Assembly (NCBI GenBank): GCA_024655905.1
Contig: JANLFP010000001.1
Location: 332,336-396,335, forward strand
Source: Tepidanaerobacteraceae bacterium
GTDB lineage: Bacteria > Bacillota > Thermosediminibacteria > Thermosediminibacterales > Tepidanaerobacteraceae
Direction of reading: 5' to 3'
Length of the DNA: 64,000 nt
Shown: piece after piece, positions 25,070-33,747 of the stretch
Layout: every line of letters begins with the position of its first letter
How positions within the stretch are numbered: the first letter of the stretch is position 1
The notes under the pieces: model-generated
The model's database searches: none
Seen by the model: only the letters and a program-made list of their open reading frames with translations
Told to the model about the DNA's origin: nothing
Position numbers and translations under genes: made by a program

Positions 25070-25996
25070 ATGATTGAGCTTTATTCGCCTTTTTATCCCA
25101 TGGAACCCGAAATTTTCCCCCGGCCCTTTGATGACCCCGACTTCGGTTTCCAGGTAAAATGGGACGGCACCAGAATCCTGGCCCATGTCGGCGGGGAAGT
25201 TAAACTCTTCAACAGAAAAAGGAATCCGAAAACCCTGCAGTACCCCGAAATCGCTGAACGCCTTGCCGGCGCTTTTAAAGGCCGGAGCGCGGTGCTGGAT
25301 GGCGAAATAATCACGCTGTCCGACGGAAAACCCTCCTTTCAGAGGCTCATGCGGCGGGACCGGGCATCCGATCCCGCTGCCGTAAAATTTCTGATGGAGA
25401 AAATCCCTGTCACATATGTGGTATTCGATATCCTTTTATTGGACGGAAAAGATTTGACCGAGCTTGCTTTCGAAGAAAGAGACGGGATTCTCAGGTCATT
25501 GATTCCACCCATAGATTCTATAGTAGCTGTCGACACTTTCGCCACGGGCACCACCCTTTTCAACGCGGTAAAGCAGCATGGGCTGGAAGGCATCGTCGCA
25601 AAAAAGCTTGACAGCCGCTACGAAATAGGTAAAAAAAGCAATAAATGGCTCAAAATAAAAAACAGGCGGCTTATGGACGCCCTGATAGGCGGCTATCTTG
25701 CCGAAGGCCGTGAAATCCGCTCACTTCTGCTGGGAATTTTCCAGGATGAGGATTTCATCTATATTGGAAGGGCCGGAAGTGGCCTTAAAACCCGGGAAAG
25801 GCGGGAGCTTTGCGATTATCTTTCAAAGCTCCAAGTGGCGGACTGCCCTTTTAAAAACATGTCACCCCCGGCCGTCAAGGAAAAGCCCTGCTGGGTCGAG
25901 CCCCAACTGGAAGTTCAAGTGGAATATCTAGACTTCACCGATGAAGGCTGCCTTAGGCATCCTGTAATTAAGGGCATTAATTGGAAGTCATATTAG
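25070..25996 (+). CDS. ligD: ATP-dependent DNA ligase (LigD-type)
   Basis: 308 residues from the ATG at 25070 (GGTG just upstream; an open frame continues further upstream but overlaps the polymerase start). The nucleotidyl-lysine motif is FQVKWDGTR, followed by LDGEI, then GLEGIVAKKLDSRYEIGK and WLKIK, then an OB-fold domain. It seals breaks bridged by Ku. Divergent from the polymerase gene with about 94 bp between starts. Confidence 0.92.
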   Translation: MIELYSPFYPMEPEIFPRPFDDPDFGFQVKWDGTRILAHVGGEVKLFNRKRNPKTLQYPEIAERLAGAFKGRSAVLDGEIITLSDGKPSFQRLMRRDRASDPAAVKFLMEKIPVTYVVFDILLLDGKDLTELAFEERDGILRSLIPPIDSIVAVDTFATGTTLFNAVKQHGLEGIVAKKLDSRYEIGKKSNKWLKIKNRRLMDALIGGYLAEGREIRSLLLGIFQDEDFIYIGRAGSGLKTRERRELCDYLSKLQVADCPFKNMSPPAVKEKPCWVEPQLEVQVEYLDFTDEGCLRHPVIKGINWKSY

Positions 25997-26090
25997 ACTG
26001 ACAAGAATGCGAAGGCAACGCATAGCTGCACCGTCGCGGGCATTTTGTTTATTATACTCAAATCCTGCTTCAGTATGTTGAAAATTGTTT

Positions 26091-26918
26091 TTAAACCGCT
26101 TTTTTCTTCCCGCGCCCACCTTTGCCTCCGGCTTTTTTAGTTTCCTGCTTCTCCTTTTCCGCCAAAGCAAGGCTCGCCTTCAGGGCTTCCATCAAATCCA
26201 CCACTTTTTCTTCTCCGGCCGCCGGAATAACAATTTCTTCACCCTCCACTTTCGCCTTTATGATTTCAAGAAGGGCTTTCCGATATTCGTCAGTGTATTT
26301 TTCGGGACTGAATCTGGCCGAAAGCGAACTCACCAGCTGCACGGCCATTTTAACTTCATTTTCGTGAAGTTTTACATCGGAAGATACGGGTATTTCCGCC
26401 ACATTCCTCACTTCTTCGGGATAGAACATTGTATCCATAACCAGATGATTTTCTCCGTATGGCCGAAGACACGCCAGGCTCTGTTTGGACCTTATTACTA
26501 CCTTTGCCACAGCTATTTTTCCCGCTTCTTCCATTGCCCTCTTCAAAAGAATATATGCTTTCTTGCCGGTTTCCTCCGGCCCAAGAAAATATGAATGGTC
26601 GAAATATACAGGGTCTATGTCCCTTAAATCCACAAAGTCCACGATGTCGATGGTGCGGTTGGCCTCATCGGGGATGCTTTCCAGGTCCCTGTCATCGATA
26701 ATTGCAAATTTGCCCTTTTCATATTCATAACCCCGCACTATTTCATCATCTTCCACTTTCCTGCCGCAGGCAGGGCAAACCTTTTCGTATTTGATGGGCG
26801 TTTTGCATTCTTTGTGAATCTGCCTGAAGCTGATGTTCATTTTTTCTGTGGCGGCATACATTTTCACGGGAACATTAACCAGACCGAAACTTATGGAACC
26901 GCGCCATAGGGCTCTCAT
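26091..26918 (-). CDS. ku: Ku protein, non-homologous end joining
   Basis: Homodimeric ring that holds broken DNA ends and recruits LigD. 275 residues from ATG 26918 (AAAGGGGTGG upstream), chosen over an ATG 69 nt earlier because MRALWRGSISFGLVNVPVK is the canonical start. The core motifs (HKECKTPIKYEKVCPACG, FVDLRDIDPVYFDHSYFLGP) are intact, followed by a Lys/Gly-rich C-terminal tail that ends in KAV and often aids DNA binding. Confidence 0.95.
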   Translation of the reverse strand: MRALWRGSISFGLVNVPVKMYAATEKMNISFRQIHKECKTPIKYEKVCPACGRKVEDDEIVRGYEYEKGKFAIIDDRDLESIPDEANRTIDIVDFVDLRDIDPVYFDHSYFLGPEETGKKAYILLKRAMEEAGKIAVAKVVIRSKQSLACLRPYGENHLVMDTMFYPEEVRNVAEIPVSSDVKLHENEVKMAVQLVSSLSARFSPEKYTDEYRKALLEIIKAKVEGEEIVIPAAGEEKVVDLMEALKASLALAEKEKQETKKAGGKGGRGKKKAV

Positions 26919-27029
26919 CAAACCACCCCTTTCATTTTTAATATTCCATGCAAAAAGATGTATTAAACATGGCATTTTTTCCAGCAATTTTATATAATAA
27001 ACTTTGCATTAGGTGACACAATAATACTA

Positions 27030-27099
27030 CCTGCCGATGGTTAGCGAGGTGCCAAAATCTAAACCGGTATCGATAGTTAACCGTTCGGCAGGCTTTTTA
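27030..27099 (+). ncRNA. Structured RNA candidate with terminator-like stem
   Basis: CCTGCCGA (27030-27037) pairs with TCGGCAGG (27085-27092), and inside it GGTTA (27039-27043) pairs with TAACC (27078-27082), leaving a 34-nt multi-part loop. CTTTTTAT follows. No protein gene on this strand lies upstream, and the purK promoter begins after it, so the hairpin would terminate an independent short transcript starting after the Ku gene. It does not match a riboswitch class I recognise. Confidence 0.4.
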
Positions 27100-27101
27100 T
27101 G

Positions 27102-27129
27102 TTGACAAAAAATCTCAACACTGTATTAT
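27102..27129 (+). promoter_or_regulatory. Promoter of purK
   Basis: -35 TTGACA (27102-27107), 16-bp spacer, -10 TATTAT (27124-27129), about 135 bp before the purK start. The remaining leader (27130-27264) contains a perfect GCCTGCGCAGGC palindrome (27193-27204) of unknown role; no PurR-type box was recognised. Confidence 0.6.
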
Positions 27130-27264
27130 TAATATAGAGAGCAGTTAAGCCTATATTAACCATTATTTGTCAATTATTTTCTCTTTTCTCGTGCCTGCGC
27201 AGGCTGCGCGACATGTTTAATTTTTAACTATTCATCAAAATGGTGCATTAATTTGTTTGCGGGG

Positions 27265-28413
27265 ATGGATAAATTGAAAAACATAGCGTATTTGAAGATT
27301 GGCATCATCGGCGGAGGGCAGCTGGGAAAGATGATGGCCCTGGAAGCAAAGAAGCTGGGATTTTTCGTGTCTGTGCTGGACCCCACCCCGGGATGTCCAG
27401 CATCCCAGGTGGGCTGCGAGCAGATTGTGGCGGATTTTTACGACGCCCAAAAAATAAGGGAACTTGTGACAAAAAGCGATATTTCCACTTACGAAATCGA
27501 ACACATCAATACCAACGTTTTAAAAGATTTGGCAAAAGAAGGCTATACCGTGCATCCTTCGCCGGAAGTGCTGGAGATAATAAAAGACAAGTCTTTGCAA
27601 AAGAAGATGTTAATCAGGAATAACATACCTACCGCCAGGTGGAAAATGGTTGAAAAAAATCTGGTTTCTGAAATCGCCGATTTCGGCCTGCCGGCTGTCC
27701 AGAAATCCTGCCGGGGCGGCTATGACGGCAGGGGCGTCCTGGTGCTGCGCACAGAAGAGGATATAAAAGGCGCTTTAAAATGCGATTCTTTCCTGGAGGA
27801 ACTGGTGGATATCGACAGGGAACTTGCGGTAATGGTCGCACGAAGCACCAGAGGTGAAATAAAATGGTATCCCGTGGTGGAGATGGCTTTCGATGAAAGG
27901 GCCAACATATGCGACACGGTAATAGCTCCTGCAAGAGTTGACCCTAAAATTTGCCAAACCGCGTCAGAAATTGCCGTAAGCTGCGTGGAGGCCCTTGGCG
28001 GCACGGGCATCTTCGGCATAGAAATGTTCCTTACAAAAGCTGGTAAGGTTCTGGTAAACGAAATCGCCCCGAGGCCCCACAACTCCGGCCATTACACCAT
28101 AGAGGCCTGCGCCACTTCCCAGTTCGAGCAGCATATCAGGGCAATCGCGGGCTTGCCTCTGGGCTCTGCCGAACTTTTCTTCCCAGCGGTGATGGTGAAC
28201 ATCCTAGGGGAAGAAGGGTATGAAGGGAGGCCCCTCTATGAGGGCATCGAAGATGTGCTCGCTATCCCCGGCGCCAGCGTACATATTTACGGCAAGAAAA
28301 CCACGAAGCCTTTCAGAAAAATGGGACACGTCACCATTGTGGATAGGGATATAAACAGGGCGCTTGAAAGGGCTGAAATCGCAAAACGCAAGTTAAAGGT
28401 GAAATCAGGCTAA
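27265..28413 (+). CDS. purK: N5-carboxyaminoimidazole ribonucleotide synthase
   Basis: ATP-grasp enzyme that carboxylates AIR with bicarbonate in purine synthesis. KIGIIGGGQLGKMM at the start, LPAVQKSCRGGYDGRGV and NEIAPRPHNSGHYTIEACATSQFEQH are conserved ATP-grasp and family blocks. About 380 residues. The start is uncertain: ATG 27265 lacks a spaced ribosome binding site, and TTG codons at 27274 or just before KIGII are alternatives. purE follows after 157 bp. The other pur genes are not adjacent. Confidence 0.9.
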   Translation: MDKLKNIAYLKIGIIGGGQLGKMMALEAKKLGFFVSVLDPTPGCPASQVGCEQIVADFYDAQKIRELVTKSDISTYEIEHINTNVLKDLAKEGYTVHPSPEVLEIIKDKSLQKKMLIRNNIPTARWKMVEKNLVSEIADFGLPAVQKSCRGGYDGRGVLVLRTEEDIKGALKCDSFLEELVDIDRELAVMVARSTRGEIKWYPVVEMAFDERANICDTVIAPARVDPKICQTASEIAVSCVEALGGTGIFGIEMFLTKAGKVLVNEIAPRPHNSGHYTIEACATSQFEQHIRAIAGLPLGSAELFFPAVMVNILGEEGYEGRPLYEGIEDVLAIPGASVHIYGKKTTKPFRKMGHVTIVDRDINRALERAEIAKRKLKVKSG

Positions 28414-28570
28414 GAGGCCAAGCGCCGGAGGTCGGAACTCAAATGAAGGAGCGGGCTTTGGCCGTTCTTCAAACAAAAGGGATTTGTCCCACATTCTCAA
28501 GCACGTTCCCGGAACCTCAGGAATCAAAAGATAATATTTTATGGATTTAAATTCGGGGGAGGATATGTTA

Positions 28571-29092
28571 ATGAACTCAAACACTGTTCTCGCAGGCATC
28601 ATAATGGGCAGCGATTCGGACCTTCCGGTTTTAAAGGAAGCAGCAATGGTACTAGAGGAATTCGGCATAAATTATGAAATCACCATCGTCTCCGCCCACA
28701 GGACACCCGGGAGGATGTTTGATTATGCGGAAAACGCCGAAAAACGCGGCCTTGAAGTCATTATCGCCGGCGCCGGCGGGGCGGCTCACCTGCCGGGCAT
28801 GGTGGCGGCCATTTCAAACCTTCCTGTCATCGGCGTGCCCGTAAAGACGTCGGCTTTGAACGGGCTGGATTCCCTATTCTCCATAGTCCAAATGCCTGCC
28901 GGAATCCCCGTGGCTACGGTGGCCATAAACAATGCTAAAAACGCCGGGCTCCTTGCGGCTCAGATTCTTTCCATAAAATATCCCGACATAAGGGAAAAAG
29001 TAAAAAAGTACCGGCAAAACATGAAATCCGAAGTGGAAAGGAAAGCGGAAAGGCTTGAGTCAATCGGATACAAAGGCTATCTCAATTCGTAA
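28571..29092 (+). CDS. purE: N5-carboxyaminoimidazole ribonucleotide mutase
   Basis: Moves the carboxyl group made by PurK to give CAIR. 173 residues from ATG 28571 (GGGGAGG 8 nt upstream). Class I PurE motifs are [39 protein letters not shown] and [15 protein letters not shown]. The presence of PurK supports the mutase rather than the one-step carboxylase. Confidence 0.94.
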   Translation: MNSNTVLAGIIMGSDSDLPVLKEAAMVLEEFGINYEITIVSAHRTPGRMFDYAENAEKRGLEVIIAGAGGAAHLPGMVAAISNLPVIGVPVKTSALNGLDSLFSIVQMPAGIPVATVAINNAKNAGLLAAQILSIKYPDIREKVKKYRQNMKSEVERKAERLESIGYKGYLNS

Positions 29093-29117
29093 CAAAAATT
29101 GATGGGAGGAAATTATT

Positions 29118-30296
29118 TTGAAAGCAAACAAGATTAGAGACGGAGTGTACATGCTGGCAGCGGCGCACTGGGAAAGAAGGCTTTTCGATTCACTCATACC
29201 CTTGCCGGACGGAACCAGCTACAATGCCTATCTTGTGGAAGGTCAGGAAAAGACAGCCCTCATAGATACGGTAGACCCGATGAAAGCCGATTTTTTGATG
29301 GGACATCTGCAGGATGTCAAAAACATAGACTATATAATATCGAATCATGCGGAGCAGGATCACTCCGGATGCATTCCTCTGATGATTGAAAAATATCCGG
29401 ATGCCAAAGTCATTGCCACTCCAAAGGCTAAACCCATGCTCAAGGACCTGCTGCTTATTCCGGAAGAAAAAATCATTGCTGTAGAGGACGGCGAGACTCT
29501 TTCATTGGGGAAAAGGACCCTGCGCTTCATTCATGCCCCCTGGGTGCATTGGCCGGAGACCATGCTCACCTACCTGGAAGAGGATCATATACTTTTCCCG
29601 TGTGACTTCTTGGGTTCTCATTTAGCAACATCTGAAATGTTTGTCTCGGACGAATGCGTGGTCTATGAGGCAGCCAAGCGGTATTACGCGGAAATCATGA
29701 TGCCTTTCAGGACTGCCATCCAGAAGAATCTCGAGAAGATAAAAGATTTGAATATAGAAATCATAGCCCCCAGCCACGGCCCAGCGCACAATAAGCCCGA
29801 ATTTATATTGAAGGCATACAGCGAATGGGTATACGGCGAGCCCAAAAATATTGCCGTGATTCCCTATGTGTCCATGCACGGCAGTGTTAAGAAAATGGTG
29901 GAATACCTGGTGGAAGCACTGGCGGAAAAGGGCGTGAGCGTTGCCCCGCATGATCTCACCGCGACAGACGTGGGTCGACTGGCAATGGCACTGGTGGACG
30001 CCGCCACCGTAGTGATAGGAACACCTGCGGTGCTGGCGGGAGCCCATCCCGCCGCTGTATATGCCGCATACCTGGCAAATGCCCTTCGGCCCAAAACGAA
30101 ATTCATATCCATAGTAGGTTCCTACAGCTGGGGGAGCAAGGCAATAGATCAGATATCAGGCTTGCTGTCCGGCCTCAGAGCCGAGGTCATTCCGCCGGTG
30201 TTTATTAAAGGATTCCCGAAAGAAGCGGATTACAGAGCTCTGGATAGCCTTGCAGAAAACATCGCCCAAAAACACCGTGAAAGCAACTTAAAATAA
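29118..30296 (+). CDS. Flavodiiron protein (FprA family)
   Basis: Reduces oxygen or nitric oxide, protecting anaerobes. 392 residues: a metallo-beta-lactamase-fold domain holding the di-iron site (HAEQDH near 76-81, HAPWVHWPE, FPCDFLGSH, SHGPAH) and a C-terminal flavodoxin domain (about 250-390; YVSMHGSVKKM binds FMN). TTG start at 29118 with GGGAGG upstream. No extra rubredoxin domain. It follows purE by 25 bp and may share its transcript. Confidence 0.94.
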   Translation: MKANKIRDGVYMLAAAHWERRLFDSLIPLPDGTSYNAYLVEGQEKTALIDTVDPMKADFLMGHLQDVKNIDYIISNHAEQDHSGCIPLMIEKYPDAKVIATPKAKPMLKDLLLIPEEKIIAVEDGETLSLGKRTLRFIHAPWVHWPETMLTYLEEDHILFPCDFLGSHLATSEMFVSDECVVYEAAKRYYAEIMMPFRTAIQKNLEKIKDLNIEIIAPSHGPAHNKPEFILKAYSEWVYGEPKNIAVIPYVSMHGSVKKMVEYLVEALAEKGVSVAPHDLTATDVGRLAMALVDAATVVIGTPAVLAGAHPAAVYAAYLANALRPKTKFISIVGSYSWGSKAIDQISGLLSGLRAEVIPPVFIKGFPKEADYRALDSLAENIAQKHRESNLK

Positions 30297-30321
30297 AATG
30301 CCGAGAGGGAGAGGTTTTTGC

Positions 30322-30954
30322 TTGAAACTTGCTTTTTTTGTGGATTTCGACGGCACCATCACTAAGGAGGACACATGCGAGGCCATGGTTAAAGCCTTCG
30401 CAAAGGGAGACTGGAAAAGCCTCGATAAAAAATGGCAGGAAGGCAAGCTTTCCACCGAAGAATGCGCCCGTCAAACCTTCGAAATGTTCGATGCGGATGA
30501 AGAATCCGTGAAAAACTTTTTGCGGGAGAACATGGAAATAGACGATTATTTCGTTCAATTCGCGAACCTTTGCAGGCAGAGCGGCCACAGCCTTTACATC
30601 TTGAGCGACGGATACGATTTCAACATTAGGGTTGTGTTTGAAAAATTCGGCATAACAAATATTCCTTATTTTGCCAATGAACTCGTCATTTCCGGCCGAA
30701 GCTTTGATATCCGCTGCCCTTACCACTCCAAATCCTGTTCACAATGCGGCGTGTGCAAAACCGATTTAATGCTGAAGCTCAAGCCTGAAGGCGCGCTTGC
30801 CGTATACATAGGAGACGGGTACTCAGACATATGCCCTGCGAAATCCGCGGACGTGGTATTTGCCAAGGGGACTTTGCTTATGCTGTGCCGAAAAAATAAA
30901 ATCCCTGCGAGGGAATTCAGGGATTTTTCGGATATAATAAGGGAATATTTTTAA
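30322..30954 (+). CDS. HAD family phosphatase (MtnX/SerB-like)
   Basis: About 210 residues. Motif I is FFVDFDGTIT (nucleophile Asp with acid/base Asp two residues on), motif II sits in LYILSDGYDF, and motif IV is IGDGYSDICPA. It also carries CPYHSKSCSQCGVCK, a Cys-rich stretch typical of the MtnX-like subgroup. MtnX relatives dephosphorylate a methionine-salvage intermediate; that substrate is only possible here. The TTG at 30322 is preferred (GGGAGAGG 7 nt upstream) over an ATG at 30298 that has none. Confidence 0.8.
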   Translation: MKLAFFVDFDGTITKEDTCEAMVKAFAKGDWKSLDKKWQEGKLSTEECARQTFEMFDADEESVKNFLRENMEIDDYFVQFANLCRQSGHSLYILSDGYDFNIRVVFEKFGITNIPYFANELVISGRSFDIRCPYHSKSCSQCGVCKTDLMLKLKPEGALAVYIGDGYSDICPAKSADVVFAKGTLLMLCRKNKIPAREFRDFSDIIREYF

Positions 30955-31066
30955 TCATCAAGCCTCATATTTTTTCGATATATATGCCGCTTCCTGCGGA
31001 ATTATTTTGCTAGCATTCCCGCCGAAGCTAATAAAATTCCTTTTTATTCGTGGGTTATGAAATCTA

Positions 31067-32149
31067 TCATGGGCTATTTAATACCATCTTTCCAACATAC
31101 TCGGACGTCATTAAGCTCAGCATAGCTCCATAATTCATGCCAAACTCCACGATATCCCCCACTTTTATTTCAGGGCGCCCAGTTACATCTATAATCGTAT
31201 GGTCGCTGCTCGCGCCAAGGATTTCAATGGACTCATCCAGAGGCCTGAGCCCTTCTATACGGCAGTCCTGCTTTCCAAGCGCCACGATAGCTCTCCTCAT
31301 AGGACCTTTGTTTTCGAATACCGGCACATTGCCGAAAGCGTCCCGGCCTATTTCTCCTATGGGGTATGACGGTTTGACCTTAACTTCTATTACTTCGGTT
31401 TTGAGCTTCATCGTACCCTGCAAGGTTCCCGGCACTTTCCGGAAATTGGTCACGTCGGTGCCCAATAGGATGGCTTCTCCTATCCTAAATTGATTTATTC
31501 CCGGCGCAAGCTCGCCTTTTTCGAGCAAAGCCAGAGTGGCCGTATTTCCACCCGACAGGGTTTTTACTTTGATTCCATACCTTTTTTCAATGTCACCGGC
31601 CAGATCCACCAGTACTTTGGTATTTTCATAACTCGGCAGAATTCCGCCATAACAGCCTACATTTGTTCCCAGTCCCTCGAATTCTATACCGGGGAGGCCA
31701 ATAATTTGTCCTACCACATCCAATACATCTTCCGGCATAACCCCCTCCCGCAGATCTCCCACATCTACCATTAAAATGACCTTGTGGGTTCTGCCGATCG
31801 CTCGAGTTTCTTCTGACAGCGCCTTAATTACATTCACTTCAGAGTTAAGGCTTCCATCCGCCAGGCGCACCGCATCCCGCACTTCCGAGAGCATTGGAAT
31901 GCGTATAAGATATATGGGAATCTCAAAGCCTGATTCTCTCAGTGCCTTTATATTATGAAGGCGAGAATCTCCAAGTTTCTTTACTCCCCCTTCCAGCATG
32001 GCCTTTACTACCGGGTAAAAGGCGCAAACTCCTTTTGTGACGCCCATTACTTCAATGCCGTTATTCCCACAGTAATCCACCAGATAACGTGCATTATGTC
32101 GAATTTTATTAATGTCAATTTCCACGCAAGGATATCTCACAAAATCCAC
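31067..32149 (-). CDS. Alanine/ornithine racemase family PLP enzyme
   Basis: 360 residues. PLP-binding Lys39 in MGVTKGV, N-terminal PCVEIDINKIRHNARYL, and a racemase beta-domain (GPMRRAIVALGKQD, HTIIDVTG, GDIVEFGMNYGAMLSLM). The sequence resembles ornithine racemase (Orr) of amino acid-fermenting Clostridia more than biosynthetic alanine racemase, which lacks the GGNTATLALLEKGE form. If so it feeds L-ornithine into D-ornithine breakdown; no other ornithine genes are in the window. The gene upstream is a damaged sigma-54-type regulator, its likely former activator. Confidence 0.8.
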   Translation of the reverse strand: MDFVRYPCVEIDINKIRHNARYLVDYCGNNGIEVMGVTKGVCAFYPVVKAMLEGGVKKLGDSRLHNIKALRESGFEIPIYLIRIPMLSEVRDAVRLADGSLNSEVNVIKALSEETRAIGRTHKVILMVDVGDLREGVMPEDVLDVVGQIIGLPGIEFEGLGTNVGCYGGILPSYENTKVLVDLAGDIEKRYGIKVKTLSGGNTATLALLEKGELAPGINQFRIGEAILLGTDVTNFRKVPGTLQGTMKLKTEVIEVKVKPSYPIGEIGRDAFGNVPVFENKGPMRRAIVALGKQDCRIEGLRPLDESIEILGASSDHTIIDVTGRPEIKVGDIVEFGMNYGAMLSLMTSEYVGKMVLNSP

Positions 32150-32212
32150 CTCCTGGATTAGCTTCGAAACCTGTATGAATCATATTGCAAAATTCGTTCC
32201 AGTAAAACAAAT

Positions 32213-32776
32213 TTACATGGTAAGCCCGTATTTTTTCATCTTATACTGCAGGGTCTGGCGTTTAATTCTCAATTTTTCAGCCGCTTTGGTTATATTCCCG
32301 CTGTATGCTTTTAAAGTCTTGAGTATAATCTCCCTCTCTATGCTGTCTATTACCCGGTCCAGAGGGGAATCCGCGATATCCATAGAGCCAATATTGAAAC
32401 CATAGTTATTAATAGGTATATCACCAGAAAAGACCTCTTCTCTTATCTCACTATCGAAGTTTTTAGATATATCACTTTTTTGATTATATTGCTCAGAAAT
32501 ATAAAAAGGGAGGTGATCCATATCAATATAATTTTCATCGCCTATCATATTCATTGAACCTTCAAGAGCATTTTCCAGTTCTCTAATGTTCCCCGGCCAT
32601 TCATAATCCATGAACATTTTCATAACCCGGTCTAAATTTGCAGGGTCCAGCCTTTCCAGCCTGCCCATGGCGGCATTGTAAAACACCGTATTCCCATCAG
32701 CATCCACAATGTGAATGCCGACGTCCAGAGCATCAAGGATTTCCTGAAAAAAGCCTTCCAGCAATCCGACAGCCAT
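32213..32776 (-). pseudogene. Sigma-54-type regulator missing its AAA+ core
   Basis: 187 residues. The N-terminal 52 or so are a PAS start (LDALDVGIHIVDADGNTVFYNAAMGRLE). At about residue 53 the sequence jumps straight to the end of an AAA+ activator domain (MKMFMDYEWPGNIRELENALEG), then a Fis-type helix-turn-helix (YSGNITKAAEKLRIKRQTLQYKMKKYG). The Walker A/B, GAFTGA loop and roughly 250-300 residues are absent, but the frame is kept. The remnant could still bind DNA yet not open sigma-54 promoters. It lies 63 bp upstream of the racemase on the same strand. A natural in-frame deletion or an assembly collapse could cause it. Confidence 0.75.
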
Positions 32777-33064
32777 TAATGTCCCCTCTTTTTAAAGATT
32801 TTGTTAATTATTAAATTTTGTCTGTAATTTGATTTGCGATATATTTGTTTTTATATACATTATAAAATATTTTTTAATTGCAGTCGAGTTACCGCTATCG
32901 AAGAAGCCCTGCGTTTTTCCGCATCCGGATACTTCTTTTCATGCAAAAACTTGACTGCCGCTATCGGTGTCGATATAATTCGGGTAAGGAACGTGTTGCT
33001 TCCGAATGGCAATTTGTTGCCGCAATACCGCAAAAAGTACAGCAAATTTCAGGGAGGATTTTAA
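32777..33064. other. Intergenic leader upstream of niaR
   Basis: 288 bp between the divergent regulator remnant and niaR. A near-repeat of CCGCTATCG occurs twice (about 32892 and 32958). A hairpin-prone stretch (AAGAAG..CTTCTT enclosing TGCG..CGCA) spans about 32904-32939. An open frame here (32834-33064) lacks a recognisable product. No riboswitch class recognised. Confidence 0.4.
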
Positions 33065-33574
33065 ATGAACGCCGAGGAAAGAAGGGCAAAAATCATCGAT
33101 CTTCTGAAGGCCGGAAAAAGGCCGCTTTCCGGCAGCGAGCTTGCCGGGTTGTTTAAGGTCACCCGCCAGGTGATCGTGCAGGATATCGCCATTCTCCGGG
33201 CTGCCGGAAACGATATCACCGCCACATCCCAAGGGTATATAATGACCCAACCGTACGAGTTTTGCTCCAAAAAAATTGCAGTCAGGCACGATGAGCGCAG
33301 GACCCGGGAGGAACTCCTCACATTCGTGGAGTGCGGCTGCAGGGTAATGGATGTGATAGTGGAGCATCCTCTGTATGGGGAGCTCCGCGGAATTTTAATG
33401 CTCCGGGATTCCGGCGACGTGGAGGAATTCATGAAAAAGGTGGAAAAGAGCAATGCTGCACTGCTTTCCATGTTGACGAAAGGGGTGCACCTCCATACGG
33501 TGGAAGCACTAAACGGCGATTCAATAAAAAAAGCTGAACAGGCGCTCAGGGAAAAGGGAATTTTGCTGGAATAA
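33065..33574 (+). CDS. niaR: Niacin-responsive transcriptional repressor NiaR
   Basis: 169 residues: an N-terminal HTH_11 winged helix (ELAGLFKVTRQVIVQDIAILRAAG) and a C-terminal 3H domain named for conserved histidines, seen here in VRHDER, VEHPLYGELRG and GVHLHTVEA. NiaR represses NAD-precursor genes when nicotinate is bound. GGGAGG 9 nt before ATG. The niacin transporter gene niaX follows behind a palindromic operator. Confidence 0.92.
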   Translation: MNAEERRAKIIDLLKAGKRPLSGSELAGLFKVTRQVIVQDIAILRAAGNDITATSQGYIMTQPYEFCSKKIAVRHDERRTREELLTFVECGCRVMDVIVEHPLYGELRGILMLRDSGDVEEFMKKVEKSNAALLSMLTKGVHLHTVEALNGDSIKKAEQALREKGILLE

Positions 33575-33581
33575 ATTTTTA

Positions 33582-33611
33582 TTGACTATACAGCTGTATA
33601 TGCAGTATAAT
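33582..33611 (+). promoter_or_regulatory. niaX promoter with palindromic NiaR operator
   Basis: -35 TTGACT (33582-33587), 18-bp spacer, -10 TATAAT (33606-33611). The perfect palindrome TATACAGCTGTATA (33587-33600) fills the spacer, the ideal place for a repressor. Its form resembles known NiaR sites in Firmicutes; binding is an inference. Confidence 0.75.
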
Positions 33612-33629
33612 TGGAATTGAAATAGGTTA

Positions 33630-33747
33630 GGGTACACGCCTCCTCTTCTGGGGTATGTGTCTGAAGTAGTCGTAGGAGTACCCCCAATAATGCTGTGGGA
33701 GGCGGAGGAGTGTCCCTTCCTTAAATCTTCGGGAAAGGAAGATCTTT
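33630..33747 (+). promoter_or_regulatory. Structured leader of niaX
   Basis: A 118-nt leader with nested pairing. GCCTCC plus ACAC (33634-33643) can pair with GGAGGC plus GTGT (33698-33713). GGGGTA (33650-33655) pairs with TACCCC (33679-33684). Near the start codon ATCTTC (33725-33730) pairs with GAAGAT (33738-33743), putting part of the AAAGGAAG ribosome binding site in a hairpin. It matches no riboswitch I know. Confidence 0.4.

Noticed and set aside
32834-33064. Plus-strand open frame of 76 codons upstream of niaR
   Set aside because: No homology recognised and it ends at the niaR start; the region reads better as a structured leader.
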